DNA of 64,000 nucleotides from Paenibacillus_AP thailandensis (GCF_042685365.1 NZ_JBHUMY010000006.1:434001-498000), one strand, 5' to 3'; shown: positions 1 to 7,447, counted from the first letter of the stretch. Translations and numbers: made by a program. The notes: generated from the sequence alone by a model not told the origin.

Positions 1-1
1 T

Positions 2-802
2 GGACTTTGGTCCGACGAGCAAATTCCGGCTTTTAAACGCATTATTAAGGAATCTCAGAAGTATGGAGCCAAAGTCGGCATTCAGATCGCCCATGCCGGC
101 CGCAAGGCGGAGGATGCCGAAGTGCCGGTCGGCCCGTCCGATATTCGGGTAAGCGACAACTATAAGCAGCCGCGGGCGCTGACGACTGCGGAGGTCAAAG
201 AATTGGTCGTCAAGTTTCGCGAAGCGGCGCGACGTGCCGTGGAAGCGGGCGTAGATACGATCGAGCTTCACGGCGCGCACGGCTACCTGATCCATCAATT
301 TCATTCTCCCGCCATCAATAACCGCGAAGACGAATACGGCCGGGACTTGGCGAAATTCGGCGTAGAAGTGATCCAAGCGGTGAAAAGCGCAATGCCGAAA
401 GATATGCCGCTCATCTTCCGGATATCCGCGGTTGAGTACATGGACGGCGGGTACGACCTGGAGCACAGCCTGGAATTGGGCCGGATCTATAAAGAAGCCG
501 GAGTGGACGCGTTTCATGTATCCAGCGGCGGAGAAGGCCCCGCCGGTGCGAGAAAGCCCGGCAATTATCCCGGCTATCAAGTGCCGATGGCGCGCGCGTT
601 CAAGGAAAAGCTGGGCGTTCCGGTCATTGCGGTAGGCCTGCTCGAGGATGCCCGGCTTGCGGAAGCGACGGTCGCCAACGGAGACGCCGACTTGATCGGG
701 GTTGCCCGCGGCATGCTGCGCGACCCTTATTGGGCGACGAATGCGATTCGCGAGCTGTCCGGAAAAGCGGACGTACCGAAGCAATACGAAAGAGCTTATT
801 AA
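2..802 (+). CDS. namA: NADPH dehydrogenase / old yellow enzyme (YqjM/NamA type), 5' end cut by window
   Basis: The reading frame is open from the first bases, so the N-terminus (about 70 residues of a usual ~340) lies outside the window. The 266 residues present form the C-terminal part of an FMN-dependent TIM-barrel ene-reductase. Visible marks are HAGRKAE, the substrate-anion-binding HGAHGYLIHQF with the two histidines typical of this class, NNREDEYG, and the FMN-phosphate region VIAVGLL followed by GVARGMLRDPYW. The family reduces activated C=C bonds of enals, quinones and nitro compounds with NADPH in the cytosol. It is followed directly by a strong terminator, so it ends its transcription unit. 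Family assignment is firm; the physiological substrate is not visible. Confidence 0.93.
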   Translation, partial: GLWSDEQIPAFKRIIKESQKYGAKVGIQIAHAGRKAEDAEVPVGPSDIRVSDNYKQPRALTTAEVKELVVKFREAARRAVEAGVDTIELHGAHGYLIHQFHSPAINNREDEYGRDLAKFGVEVIQAVKSAMPKDMPLIFRISAVEYMDGGYDLEHSLELGRIYKEAGVDAFHVSSGGEGPAGARKPGNYPGYQVPMARAFKEKLGVPVIAVGLLEDARLAEATVANGDADLIGVARGMLRDPYWATNAIRELSGKADVPKQYERAY

Positions 803-844
803 GTATCGGAGCCGGAAACGGCTTCAGCGAAACGAAAGGAATGA

Positions 845-870
845 AAGCCGCGGGAGCGCGGCTTTTTTTT
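845..870 (+). terminator. Rho-independent terminator after the ene-reductase
   Basis: Eight-base-pair stem AAGCCGCG (845-852) / CGCGGCTT (857-864) with a 4-base loop, running straight into eight T residues. Confidence 0.9.
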
Positions 871-881
871 TCGCGGCAAAA

Positions 882-902
882 CCGCCGTACGGCGGCTATA
901 AT
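882..902 (+). promoter_or_regulatory. Perfect palindrome abutting a TATAAT box
   Basis: CCGCCGTACGGCGG (882-895) is a perfect 14-bp palindrome ending two bases before TATAAT (897-902). No good -35 is visible. It could be an operator overlapping the promoter of the next gene, whose start is 113 bases further on, or simply a GC-rich hairpin. The remainder up to 1014 shows nothing else clear. Confidence 0.35.
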
Positions 903-1014
903 AGAAATCGAGCATCGATATCGAGGCGTAGGCCGATATTCAGCGCTTCGCGGAAGGCGAACCCGTTGTCGGTAACGTTGGTTTAAAAATATACGAAAGA
1001 GACGGTGTCCATCT

Positions 1015-1923
1015 ATGAAATTGGTTACATTTATGGCGAACGGCGAAGCGAGATTCGGGATCGCCACGGTTAAAGGGATTGTCGATGTCATAGCGGCTGC
1101 GGAACGGCACCCGGAGCTCGCGGGTGTGCCTCACGAGGTGCATCAAGCCATTGAGGGAGGCCAGGAGGCTGTCGAGGCTTTGGAACGGCTGCTGCAAGCG
1201 GTTGAGCGGGACGCCCTGTCGCTTTCGGCTGTACTGCTCGAGGAGGAGAGCTTATCGTTTGAACCGTGCGTAACGCGCCCGAACAAAATCGTATGCGTCG
1301 GCTTAAATTACCGCAAACATGCGGAAGAGACGAATGCCGCCATTCCGTCCGTTCCGATTCTGTTCAACAAATTCAACAATGCGCTCGCCGGCCATCGGCA
1401 CGATATCCCGCTTCCCAAAGTTTCTTCGGAAGTCGACTACGAGGCCGAGCTGGCGATCGTAATCGGAAAGACGGCCAAGAACGTGGACAAAGCTAACGCT
1501 CTTGATTACATATTCGGCTATTGCTGCGCCAACGATTTGTCCGCGCGCGATTTGCAAACGCGTACGCCGCAATGGATGCTCGGCAAAACTTGCGATAAGT
1601 TCGCTCCGCTTGGACCGTATCTGGTCACGGCGGACGAGGTCGGCGACCCGAACGCGCTCGAAATTCGCTGCAGCGTCAACGGCGAAACGAGACAATCGTC
1701 CAATACGTCGGACATGATCTTCCGCTGCGACGAGATCGTAAGCTACATATCGCAGCATATGACGCTGGTGCCCGGCGATATTATCCTGACGGGAACGCCG
1801 GAAGGGGTCGTGCTGGGATTGCCGGAAGCCCAGCGCGTTTATCTGAAGGCAGGAGACGTCGTCACGGTAGAAATCGAGAAGCTTGGCGCTCTGACCAACC
1901 GGATGGCGGCGGAGACCGAGTAG
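1015..1923 (+). CDS. Fumarylacetoacetate hydrolase (FAH) family protein
   Basis: 302 residues, normal for a bacterial FAH-family enzyme with a short N-terminal domain (about 1-85) and the catalytic fold behind it. The family signature KIVCVGLNYRKHAEE is near residue 90; metal ligands are the two acids in YEAELAIVIGK and the aspartate in ANDLSARDLQ; the C-terminal PGDIILTGTPEGV is intact. Members hydrolyse or isomerise C-C bonds of 2-oxo-4-ene acids, or act as acylpyruvate hydrolases or oxaloacetate decarboxylases, using Mg2+ in the cytosol. Context (an AraC/GyrI regulator downstream) does not identify a substrate, so only the family is called. Confidence 0.9.
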   Translation: MKLVTFMANGEARFGIATVKGIVDVIAAAERHPELAGVPHEVHQAIEGGQEAVEALERLLQAVERDALSLSAVLLEEESLSFEPCVTRPNKIVCVGLNYRKHAEETNAAIPSVPILFNKFNNALAGHRHDIPLPKVSSEVDYEAELAIVIGKTAKNVDKANALDYIFGYCCANDLSARDLQTRTPQWMLGKTCDKFAPLGPYLVTADEVGDPNALEIRCSVNGETRQSSNTSDMIFRCDEIVSYISQHMTLVPGDIILTGTPEGVVLGLPEAQRVYLKAGDVVTVEIEKLGALTNRMAAETE

Positions 1924-1939
1924 AGCTCGACGTTCCAAT

Positions 1940-1966
1940 CTAGCATTTTCGCGCATGAAATGCTAG
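1940..1966. other. 9-bp stem hairpin between FAH gene and AraC gene
   Basis: CTAGCATTT (1940-1948) pairs perfectly with AAATGCTAG (1958-1966) around a 9-base loop. There is no T-run, so it is not a standard terminator; it may be a processing or stability element between the two genes. Confidence 0.5.
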
Positions 1967-2018
1967 GAGCCGCGGCAATAGGACCATATATACTTTAGTC
2001 GAAAGGAGGCCGGCTAAG

Positions 2019-2894
2019 ATGGATTGGCTGGAGAGAATGAATGGCGCGATCGGCTATATCGAAGATCACTTATTGGAAGAAATCGATTATGCCGAAGCCG
2101 CCAAAATCGCTTGCTGCTCCGTTCATCATTTCCAACGGATGTTTTCGTTTATAACGGAAGTGCCTTTGTCGGAGTACGTAAGGCGAAGAAGATTAACGCT
2201 CGCGGCGTTTGATTTGCAATCCGCCGAGGCGAAAGTGATCGATATTTCGCTGAAGTACGGGTACGACTCCCCCGAAGCGTTTGCGCGGGCGTTTCAAAAC
2301 TTGCACGGAGTGACGCCTTCCGCCGTACGTCAAGCTCAAGTCCGGCTAAAGGCATATCCGCGCATGGCCATTACCTTGAACATTAAAGGAGCGATCGAAT
2401 TGAATTACAGGATCGAACGGCTAGAGTCTTTCTCGACGGTTGGGTTCAAAGAACGGGTCCATATGGATGAAGCTTTCGAACAGATTCCGGGCATATGGGA
2501 CAACGCGCATCGGAACGGGCGCATCGATCAATTGATCAAGCTGCTTTGGGAGCCCGAGCAAAGAGGGCCGAGAGGAATATTGGGGATCTGTGCCGACGGC
2601 GGTTTCGGAACTAAGGACGGTTTTGATTACTACTTGGCGATCGCTTCCGATACCGCATTGCCGGAGGGGATGGAGAGGTTGAACGTTCCCGAGGGCACAT
2701 GGGCCGTTTTTGAAACGAGCGAGGACATGGACGTGCAGGGCATATGGAAACGGCTGTATACGGAATGGCTGCCGACATCGGGCTATGAGCTCGCCGACAT
2801 TCCCGGCATCGAATGTTATCATCCGCCGGGGCATCAGCCTTCTGCAGAAGTTTGGATTGCGGTTCGGAAAGCCGGCGAACGAAAGAACGGTTGA
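2019..2894 (+). CDS. AraC-family regulator with C-terminal GyrI-like effector-binding domain
   Basis: 291 residues with AAAGGAGG nine bases before the ATG. Residues 1-110 hold the double helix-turn-helix of the AraC/XylS class (FQRMFSFITEVPLSEYVRRRRL; YGYDSPEAFARAFQNLHG). Residues about 125-290 match a GyrI/Bacterial Rob-type effector domain (YRIERLESFSTVGFKERV; PEGTWAVFETSE; PTSGYELADIPGIECYHP). Such proteins sense small hydrophobic drugs and activate resistance genes, which fits the ABC-F resistance gene immediately downstream, although that gene has its own promoter lying on the last codons of this one. The regulatory link is inference. Confidence 0.88.
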   Translation: MDWLERMNGAIGYIEDHLLEEIDYAEAAKIACCSVHHFQRMFSFITEVPLSEYVRRRRLTLAAFDLQSAEAKVIDISLKYGYDSPEAFARAFQNLHGVTPSAVRQAQVRLKAYPRMAITLNIKGAIELNYRIERLESFSTVGFKERVHMDEAFEQIPGIWDNAHRNGRIDQLIKLLWEPEQRGPRGILGICADGGFGTKDGFDYYLAIASDTALPEGMERLNVPEGTWAVFETSEDMDVQGIWKRLYTEWLPTSGYELADIPGIECYHPPGHQPSAEVWIAVRKAGERKNG

Positions 2895-2920
2895 AACGGG
2901 ATCGGTCCATATGGTATAAT
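2891..2920 (+). promoter_or_regulatory. Sigma-A promoter of the ABC-F gene
   Basis: -35 TTGAAA (2891-2896), 18-bp spacer, consensus -10 TATAAT (2915-2920). The -35 overlaps the last codon of the AraC gene. Expected transcript start is near 2927, giving a leader of about 235 nt. Confidence 0.85.
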
Positions 2921-2950
2921 ATTGGAAATTATGAATGGGAGATGAAAAGG

Positions 2951-2968
2951 ATGGACATTTCTTGCTGA
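2951..2968 (+). CDS. Leader peptide (MDISC) of the ABC-F attenuator
   Basis: Five-codon reading frame with GGGAG (2937-2941) nine bases before its ATG, only about 25 bases into the predicted transcript. An in-frame ATG at 2942 would give MKRMDISC but has no spaced ribosome site. The last codons (2958-2965) form segment 1 of the attenuator, so a ribosome paused here would block pairing of segment 1. This is the arrangement of antibiotic-induced leader peptides upstream of ABC-F, erm and cat genes. Confidence 0.6.
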   Translation: MDISC

Positions 2969-3143
2969 CGATAAAACAACCAAGCGATTTATATCGCGTG
3001 TTTTATTTCTCATGCAAGAAAGTTACATTCTCTTTTCACTCAAAGCAAATATCCCGGTCCCAGCTGCGTAATTAACGCGGCGGATTCTTCGTATTTATTT
3101 GAGCTGCAAGAAAAGTAACTTTCTTGCGGCTTTTATTATTTTT
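2958..3143 (+). promoter_or_regulatory. Four-segment ribosome-controlled transcription attenuator
   Basis: Segment 1 TTTCTTGC (2958-2965, inside the leader peptide) can pair with segment 2 GCAAGAAAGTTAC (3014-3026). Segment 3 (3102-3113) pairs with segment 4 (3120-3131) in a 12-bp stem followed by a T-rich tract to about 3143: a terminator. Segment 2 is also a perfect 13-base complement of 3115-3127, which spans segment 4, so 2:4 pairing destroys the terminator. Between 1 and 2 a further hairpin (ATAAAAC 2971-2977 / GTTTTAT 3000-3006, with GCGAT/ATCGC inside) brings them together. Drug-stalled ribosomes on the leader would free segment 2 and switch the gene on. Confidence 0.82.
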
Positions 3144-3162
3144 ACGGAGGAGGGGCCGTCTC

Positions 3163-4644
3163 ATGTCATTAATTAACGTTGCGAATTTGACGTTTGCTTA
3201 CGATGGCAGCTACGATAACATATTCGAAAATACGAGTTTCCAGATCGACACCGATTGGAAGCTGGGATTTACGGGAAGAAACGGAAGGGGCAAAACAACC
3301 TTTCTTAACTTGCTGCTCGGCAAATACGAATACGGCGGGACGATTTCCGCTCAAGTCGGCTTCGAATATTTCCCGTTCCATGTCGAACGCAAAGAGATGA
3401 ATACGATCGATGTCGTCGAAAATATTTACCCGGACTATGAATACTGGATATTAGCGCGGGAGCTTTCGCTGCTAAAGGTCGGGGAGGATGTTTTGTACCG
3501 CTCTTTCGAGTCGTTATCGAACGGAGAGCAAACGAAAGTGCTGCTCGCCGCCTTGTTTTTGAAGGAAAACAGCTTCCTGTTAATCGACGAGCCGACGAAC
3601 CATCTGGATATGGAAGCAAGAAAGCTGGTCAGCGAATATCTTCGCGCCAAAAGCGGATTTATTCTCGTATCTCACGACAGAGCTTTTCTGGATCATTGCG
3701 TCGATCACATTCTATCGATCAATAAAGCGGGGATCGACATCCAGAAGGGCAATTTCTCCGACTGGTGGGAAAATAAACAGAGACAAGACCAGTTTGAGCT
3801 TGCGGAGAACGAAAAGCTGAAGAAGGATATCAAGAGGCTTTCCGAAGCGGCGAAGCGAACGAGCAATTGGTCGCACGAGGTCGAAAAGACGAAAAACGGT
3901 ACGACCAACTCGGGTTCCAAGGTGGATAAAGGGTATATCGGCCACAAGGCCGCCAAAATGATGAAGCGGTCCAAATCCATTGAGCACAGACAGCAAGCGG
4001 CAATGGAAGAGAAATCGAAGCTTCTGAAAAATATCGAAAGCGCCGATACGCTCAAAATATCGCAGCTCGTTTACCATAAAAGCCGGTTAGCCGAGCTGGA
4101 TAAAGTTTCGGTCGTTTACGGCGGCAAGGCGGTTTGCGAGCCCGTCAGCTTTACGATCGAGCAAGGGGACCGGATTGCGCTTCTCGGCAAAAACGGCTCG
4201 GGCAAATCAAGCTTATTGAAGCTGATTTGCGGCGAACCGATCGCCTATGACGGTACGTTCCGAAAAGGAAGCCAGCTGAAAATATCGTATGTGCCGCAAG
4301 ATACTTCCCATTTGCAAGGCAATTTGACGGACTATGCCCGAAACAGCGGAATTGACGAAAGCCTGTTCAAATCGATATTAAGAAAGCTCGATTTCTCCAG
4401 GGTTCAATTCGAGAAGGATATCTCGGCCTTTAGCGGCGGCCAGAAGAAGAAGGTGCTGATCGCCCGCAGCCTGTGCGAGAACGTTCATTTGCATATTTGG
4501 GACGAACCGCTTAATTATATCGATGTCATCTCGCGAATCCAAATCGAAGAATTGCTCCTTGAATATAAGCCGACCATCCTGTTCGTCGAGCACGACCGGG
4601 AATTTTGCGACAATATTGCCACCAAGCTCGTCGAGCTTTCATGA
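3163..4644 (+). CDS. ABC-F ribosomal protection protein, Lsa-like
   Basis: 493 residues from the ATG at 3163, which follows GGAGGAGGGG; a longer frame would start inside the attenuator terminator and is rejected. Two ATP-binding cassettes and no membrane segments. Cassette 1: Walker A GRNGRGKTTF, signature LSNGEQ, Walker B LIDEPTNHLD. Cassette 2: GKNGSGKSSL, FSGGQKKK, and the variant Walker B IWDEPLNYID. The linker between them (about 190-300) is charged and helical, as in the antibiotic-resistance domain. The opening MSLINVANLTFAYDGSYDNI closely resembles Lsa proteins, which confer lincosamide, streptogramin A and pleuromutilin resistance by displacing drug from the ribosome. The drug range here is inferred. 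Confidence 0.9.
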   Translation: MSLINVANLTFAYDGSYDNIFENTSFQIDTDWKLGFTGRNGRGKTTFLNLLLGKYEYGGTISAQVGFEYFPFHVERKEMNTIDVVENIYPDYEYWILARELSLLKVGEDVLYRSFESLSNGEQTKVLLAALFLKENSFLLIDEPTNHLDMEARKLVSEYLRAKSGFILVSHDRAFLDHCVDHILSINKAGIDIQKGNFSDWWENKQRQDQFELAENEKLKKDIKRLSEAAKRTSNWSHEVEKTKNGTTNSGSKVDKGYIGHKAAKMMKRSKSIEHRQQAAMEEKSKLLKNIESADTLKISQLVYHKSRLAELDKVSVVYGGKAVCEPVSFTIEQGDRIALLGKNGSGKSSLLKLICGEPIAYDGTFRKGSQLKISYVPQDTSHLQGNLTDYARNSGIDESLFKSILRKLDFSRVQFEKDISAFSGGQKKKVLIARSLCENVHLHIWDEPLNYIDVISRIQIEELLLEYKPTILFVEHDREFCDNIATKLVELS

Positions 4645-4683
4645 CGAGGGGCGAGGCGACGATTTTGCCGCTCTTGCATACGG

Positions 4684-4716
4684 ATTCCTCCCGCTGAAGC
4701 GTGGAGGATTTTTTTT
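4684..4716 (+). terminator. Terminator after the ABC-F gene
   Basis: TCCTCC (4686-4691) plus CGC pairs with GCG-T-GGAGGA (4699-4708) around a TGAA loop, followed by eight T. Confidence 0.85.
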
Positions 4717-4726
4717 GCCGGATGGA

Positions 4727-4755
4727 TTGCAGGTAATTCCAGCTCGATATATAAT
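4727..4755 (+). promoter_or_regulatory. Promoter of the CDF exporter
   Basis: -35 TTGCAG (4727-4732), 17-bp spacer, -10 TATAAT (4750-4755). The ArsR-type operator begins one base after the -10, over the expected start of transcription. Confidence 0.8.
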
Positions 4756-4779
4756 ACATATGAACAATTATTCATATGT
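4756..4779. promoter_or_regulatory. ArsR/SmtB-type (CzrA-like) metal-sensor operator
   Basis: Inverted repeat ACATATGAA (4756-4764) / TTCATATGT (4771-4779) around CAATTA. It carries the ATATGAAC...TTCATAT pattern of SmtB/CzrA/ZiaR operators and sits between the -10 and the start codon of a zinc/cobalt exporter, where bound apo-repressor would block transcription until metal releases it. No ArsR gene lies in the window, so the regulator must be encoded elsewhere. Confidence 0.78.
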
Positions 4780-4796
4780 TAATAGGAGGCACCCTT

Positions 4797-5783
4797 ATGG
4801 CAGTCATTCATCCTCATAACCGTAAGCATGATGAGCATGATCATCATGGGCATACGCATGACGGTCACGGACATCATGGACATCATGGACATCACGGCCA
4901 TGCCCACGCTCATGCGCCAAACAACAAGACGGGGCTGACGATCGCCTTCACGATCACCGTCGGGATTATGGCATTGGAACTAGCCGGAGGACTGCTGACC
5001 AACAGCCTGGCTTTGCTGTCGGACGCCGGCCATATGCTGAGCGACGCCGGGGCGCTCGCTTTAAGTTTGTTCGCCATGTGGTTTGCGGCAAAACCCGCGT
5101 CTCCAAGCAAATCCTACGGATTTTACCGGTTTGAAATTCTCGCCGCTTTGTTGAACGGAGCTGCATTATTCGTCATCTCCGGGTTTATCCTATGGGAAGC
5201 GATTAAGCGGTTTAGCGAACCGCCTGAGGTCGCCAGCGGCTCGATGATGATCATTTCCGGAATCGGTTTGCTCGCCAATCTGCTCAGCGCATGGTTTCTG
5301 ATGCGCAAAAGCGACGTAAAGGAGAACATCAACGTACGCAGCGCTTATCTGCATGTCATCGGCGATGCGTTGGGATCGGTCGGCGCGATCGCAGCCGGCG
5401 TCGTGATGTCGCTCACTTCCTGGTATATCGCCGATCCGATCATTAGCGTCTTCGTCACGGTGCTGATTTTAAAAAGCGCGTGGGGCGTCACGAAGACGGC
5501 GATTCACATCTTAATGGAAGGAACGCCCATTGCGGTGGATGCGGTTAAGGTGAAGGAGACGCTTCTTGGCATCGAAGGGGTCTTAGACGTACATGACCTT
5601 CATATTTGGACGATCACCTCCGGGCTGGATTCGCTTAGCTGCCATCTGCTCATTCGAGACGAAGAAGACGAGCAGGCCGTCTTGAAGAAAGCAATTCAGC
5701 TGATTGAGGACACGTTTAAAATCCAGCATACGACGATTCAGGTCGAAAAGTCCGATTTGCAGCATGCCGAATTGAAAGTTTAG
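4797..5783 (+). CDS. czcD: Cation diffusion facilitator, Zn/Co/Cd:H+ antiporter (CzcD/ZitB type)
   Basis: 328 residues from the ATG at 4797, eight bases behind AGGAGG (4783-4788). Residues 1-42 are a histidine-rich cytosolic metal-binding tail with repeated HHG units. Six membrane helices follow (about 50-250). The metal site acids and histidines are present: LALLSDAGHMLSDAGAL in helix 2 (HxxxD) and AYLHVIGDALGSVGAI in helix 5 (HxxxD). The cytosolic C-terminal domain includes VHDLHIWTITSGLDSLSCHL. Known CDFs of this subgroup expel Zn2+, Co2+ or Cd2+ in exchange for protons. Regulation by an ArsR-type repressor is indicated by the operator just upstream. Confidence 0.93.
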   Translation: MAVIHPHNRKHDEHDHHGHTHDGHGHHGHHGHHGHAHAHAPNNKTGLTIAFTITVGIMALELAGGLLTNSLALLSDAGHMLSDAGALALSLFAMWFAAKPASPSKSYGFYRFEILAALLNGAALFVISGFILWEAIKRFSEPPEVASGSMMIISGIGLLANLLSAWFLMRKSDVKENINVRSAYLHVIGDALGSVGAIAAGVVMSLTSWYIADPIISVFVTVLILKSAWGVTKTAIHILMEGTPIAVDAVKVKETLLGIEGVLDVHDLHIWTITSGLDSLSCHLLIRDEEDEQAVLKKAIQLIEDTFKIQHTTIQVEKSDLQHAELKV

Positions 5784-5838
5784 ATGCGTGTATGTAAGCT
5801 GCAACAACTTGGCGGCGGAAAGCGGCTTGTTCATTGGT

Positions 5839-5867
5839 TTGACAATCGCCATAGTTATAACTATAAT
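5839..5867 (+). promoter_or_regulatory. Consensus promoter with palindromic operator in its spacer (Rrf2 gene)
   Basis: -35 TTGACA (5839-5844), 17-bp spacer, -10 TATAAT (5862-5867). Inside the spacer and touching the -10 is the perfect 14-bp palindrome ATAGTTATAACTAT (5851-5864), a natural site for autorepression by the Rrf2 protein encoded 24 bases downstream. Confidence 0.85.
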
Positions 5868-5890
5868 GGTTACAACGGGTGGTGATACAA

Positions 5891-6307
5891 ATGCAAATCA
5901 GTACGCGCTTTTCCATGGCTGTTCATACCCTTACGCTGATCGCATTCAGTCCTAACGAATGCACCGGGGACTTTATCGCGAGCAGCGTAAATACGAATCC
6001 CGTTGTGATCCGCAGAATTATGGGGATGTTAAAGAAAGCCGGTTTAATAGACGTTCGTGCAGGGGTAGGAGGCGCTGTTTTGCTTAAAGAGCCCGACGAG
6101 ATTTCGCTTCTTGACGTTTACCGTGCTGTGAGAGCGACGGAGGAGGAAGGGCTGTTCCGCATCCATGAAAACCCCAATATTGCTTGCCCTGTCGGGCGAA
6201 ATATCGAGCAAGTGCTGCAAGAGGAACTGAATGAAGCCCAATCCGCTATGGAACAAAGGCTGGCCCGTTCCTCGATAGCTCAGCTGTTGGGAAAGTTTGA
6301 AAAATAA
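5891..6307 (+). CDS. Rrf2-family transcriptional regulator (YwnA-like)
   Basis: 138 residues from the ATG at 5891; the frame is open a few codons upstream but GGGTGGTG serves this ATG best. The winged helix-turn-helix opens MQISTRFSMAVHTL and continues IASSVNTNPVVIRRIMGMLKKAGLIDVRAGVGGA, the Rrf2 signature. Only one cysteine (in IACPVGRN) lies in the region that in IscR/NsrR binds an Fe-S cluster, so cluster binding is unlikely; single-cysteine or YwnA-like members respond to oxidants or quinones. Its probable operator recurs in part upstream of the oxidoreductase that follows. Confidence 0.87.
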   Translation: MQISTRFSMAVHTLTLIAFSPNECTGDFIASSVNTNPVVIRRIMGMLKKAGLIDVRAGVGGAVLLKEPDEISLLDVYRAVRATEEEGLFRIHENPNIACPVGRNIEQVLQEELNEAQSAMEQRLARSSIAQLLGKFEK

Positions 6308-6312
6308 GCTTA

Positions 6313-6338
6313 GTGGAAACGCTCCGAATCGGAGCTTT
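6313..6338. repeat. 26-bp direct repeat, copy 1 (hairpin)
   Basis: Identical over 26 bases to 6439-6464. It contains GCTCCG-AAT-CGGAGC, a 6-bp stem with a 3-base loop followed by TTT, just after the Rrf2 stop codon. It may act as a weak terminator. Confidence 0.7.
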
Positions 6339-6438
6339 ACTTACCGAATCAGCATGTTTAAGTTCATTCGAGAGCTAAGCGGATGAAGATCATTGCTGAT
6401 CGGCATGAAAAGCAGCCTCTAACGCAGGGTCATACTTC

Positions 6439-6464
6439 GTGGAAACGCTCCGAATCGGAGCTTT
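6439..6464. repeat. 26-bp direct repeat, copy 2 (hairpin)
   Basis: Second exact copy of the 6313-6338 element, 126 bases downstream and ending in TTTT. The 100 bases between the copies hold no gene I can support. Confidence 0.7.
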
Positions 6465-6490
6465 TCATATAGATTTGTTGTAACACTTAA

Positions 6491-6499
6491 AGTTATAAC
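6491..6499. promoter_or_regulatory. AGTTATAAC site shared with the Rrf2 promoter
   Basis: AGTTATAAC occurs here, 35 bases before the oxidoreductase start, and at 5853-5861 in the Rrf2 promoter spacer. It contains the palindrome GTTATAAC. Co-regulation by the Rrf2 protein is inferred from this match and the gene order. Confidence 0.5.
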
Positions 6500-6533
6500 A
6501 TAAAAGATTACATCAATATGGGAGGAATTTTCG

Positions 6534-7397
6534 ATGAAAATTTTAGTTACAGGCGCTACAGGGAAACTGGGCTCGAAAGTAGTAGAGACGCTGCTGAAAA
6601 CCGTTCCGGCGAACGAACTGGCCGTAAGCGTCCGGAATCCGCAGAAAGCCGAACATCTCCGCGCAAAGGGAGTAGAAGTCCGGCAGGGAGACTTTGACCG
6701 CCCGGAAACGTTGGATACGGCTTTTGCAGGGATTGACCGGCTGCTGATCATTTCCGCCGACGGGGACAATGAAACGAGAATTCGTCAACATACGAATGCG
6801 GTTGAAGCGGCCGCCCGAGCGAAGGTAGGCTTCATCGCCTATACAAGCGTCGCGAACGCCCGCGAAAGCAAATTATTTCTTGCCGAAGTGCACAAAGTAA
6901 CGGAAGAAGCCATTCTGAAAAACGGCATCCCATATTCGTTCCTGCGCAACAACTGGTATCTGGAGAACGAGATTTCGAGCATCCAAGGGGTGCTGGCAGG
7001 GGCTCCTTGGGTGACGTCCGCAGGATCCGGCAAAGTTGGCTGGGCGCTGCAGCAGGAATATGCGGAAGCGGCGGCAGCCGTACTCGCAGGCAGCGGTCAC
7101 GAGCATACGGTCTACGAGCTGTCGGGCAAGCCGTTGACGCAGGAAGAACTGGTATCCGCTCTCGCAACCGTTCTGGGGAAGGATATTCCCGTTCAGCAGG
7201 TCGACGATGAGACCTATGGAGAAATCATGAAAAAAGCGGGCGTTCCGGACTTCGTCGTTCCGATACTGACGGCGATTCAAACGGGTATTCGGGAAGGCAC
7301 GCTGGAGGTTGAAAGCAACGATTTCGAGAAGCTGCTCGGCCGTCCGTTGACTCCAATCACCGAAGCTTTGAGCCGGCTTGTCGGCAGCATTGCTTAA
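6534..7397 (+). CDS. NmrA-like NAD(P)H-binding oxidoreductase (QorB/YtfG type)
   Basis: 287 residues with GGGAGG before the ATG. An N-terminal Rossmann motif MKILVTGATGKLGSKVVETLL, then the NmrA-like SDR-extended fold: VEVRQGDFDRPETLDTAFAGIDRLLIISAD, YTSVANA, and SFLRNNWYLEN. No Tyr-xxx-Lys catalytic pair in the classic SDR place, as expected for NmrA/QorB proteins. QorB relatives reduce quinones or sense the NADP redox state in the cytosol. The upstream Rrf2-type gene and shared operator half suggest a response to quinone or electrophile stress, which is inference. Confidence 0.88.
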   Translation: MKILVTGATGKLGSKVVETLLKTVPANELAVSVRNPQKAEHLRAKGVEVRQGDFDRPETLDTAFAGIDRLLIISADGDNETRIRQHTNAVEAAARAKVGFIAYTSVANARESKLFLAEVHKVTEEAILKNGIPYSFLRNNWYLENEISSIQGVLAGAPWVTSAGSGKVGWALQQEYAEAAAAVLAGSGHEHTVYELSGKPLTQEELVSALATVLGKDIPVQQVDDETYGEIMKKAGVPDFVVPILTAIQTGIREGTLEVESNDFEKLLGRPLTPITEALSRLVGSIA

Positions 7398-7409
7398 TCA
7401 TGCATCGCA

Positions 7410-7447
7410 ATCGGCTTTCCTCCCGATGGAGGGGAGCCGATTTTTTT
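7410..7447 (+). terminator. Strong terminator after the NmrA-like gene
   Basis: Stem of about 14 bp: ATCGGCT-TT-CCTCC (7410-7423) against GGAGG-GG-AGCCGAT (7428-7441) with a CGAT loop and seven T. The 100 bases from here to the ZIP gene contain TTGACA at 7470-7475 but no convincing -10. Confidence 0.92.

Noticed and set aside
3124..3162. Upstream extension of the ABC-F protein
   Set aside because: It would start with TTG inside the attenuator terminator stem; the ATG at 3163 has an ideal ribosome site and matches Lsa-family N-termini.
4860..4910. Short tandem repeat of CATCATGGA-like units
   Set aside because: It encodes the histidine-rich tail of the CDF exporter; the repetition follows from the HHG protein repeats rather than from a separate element.
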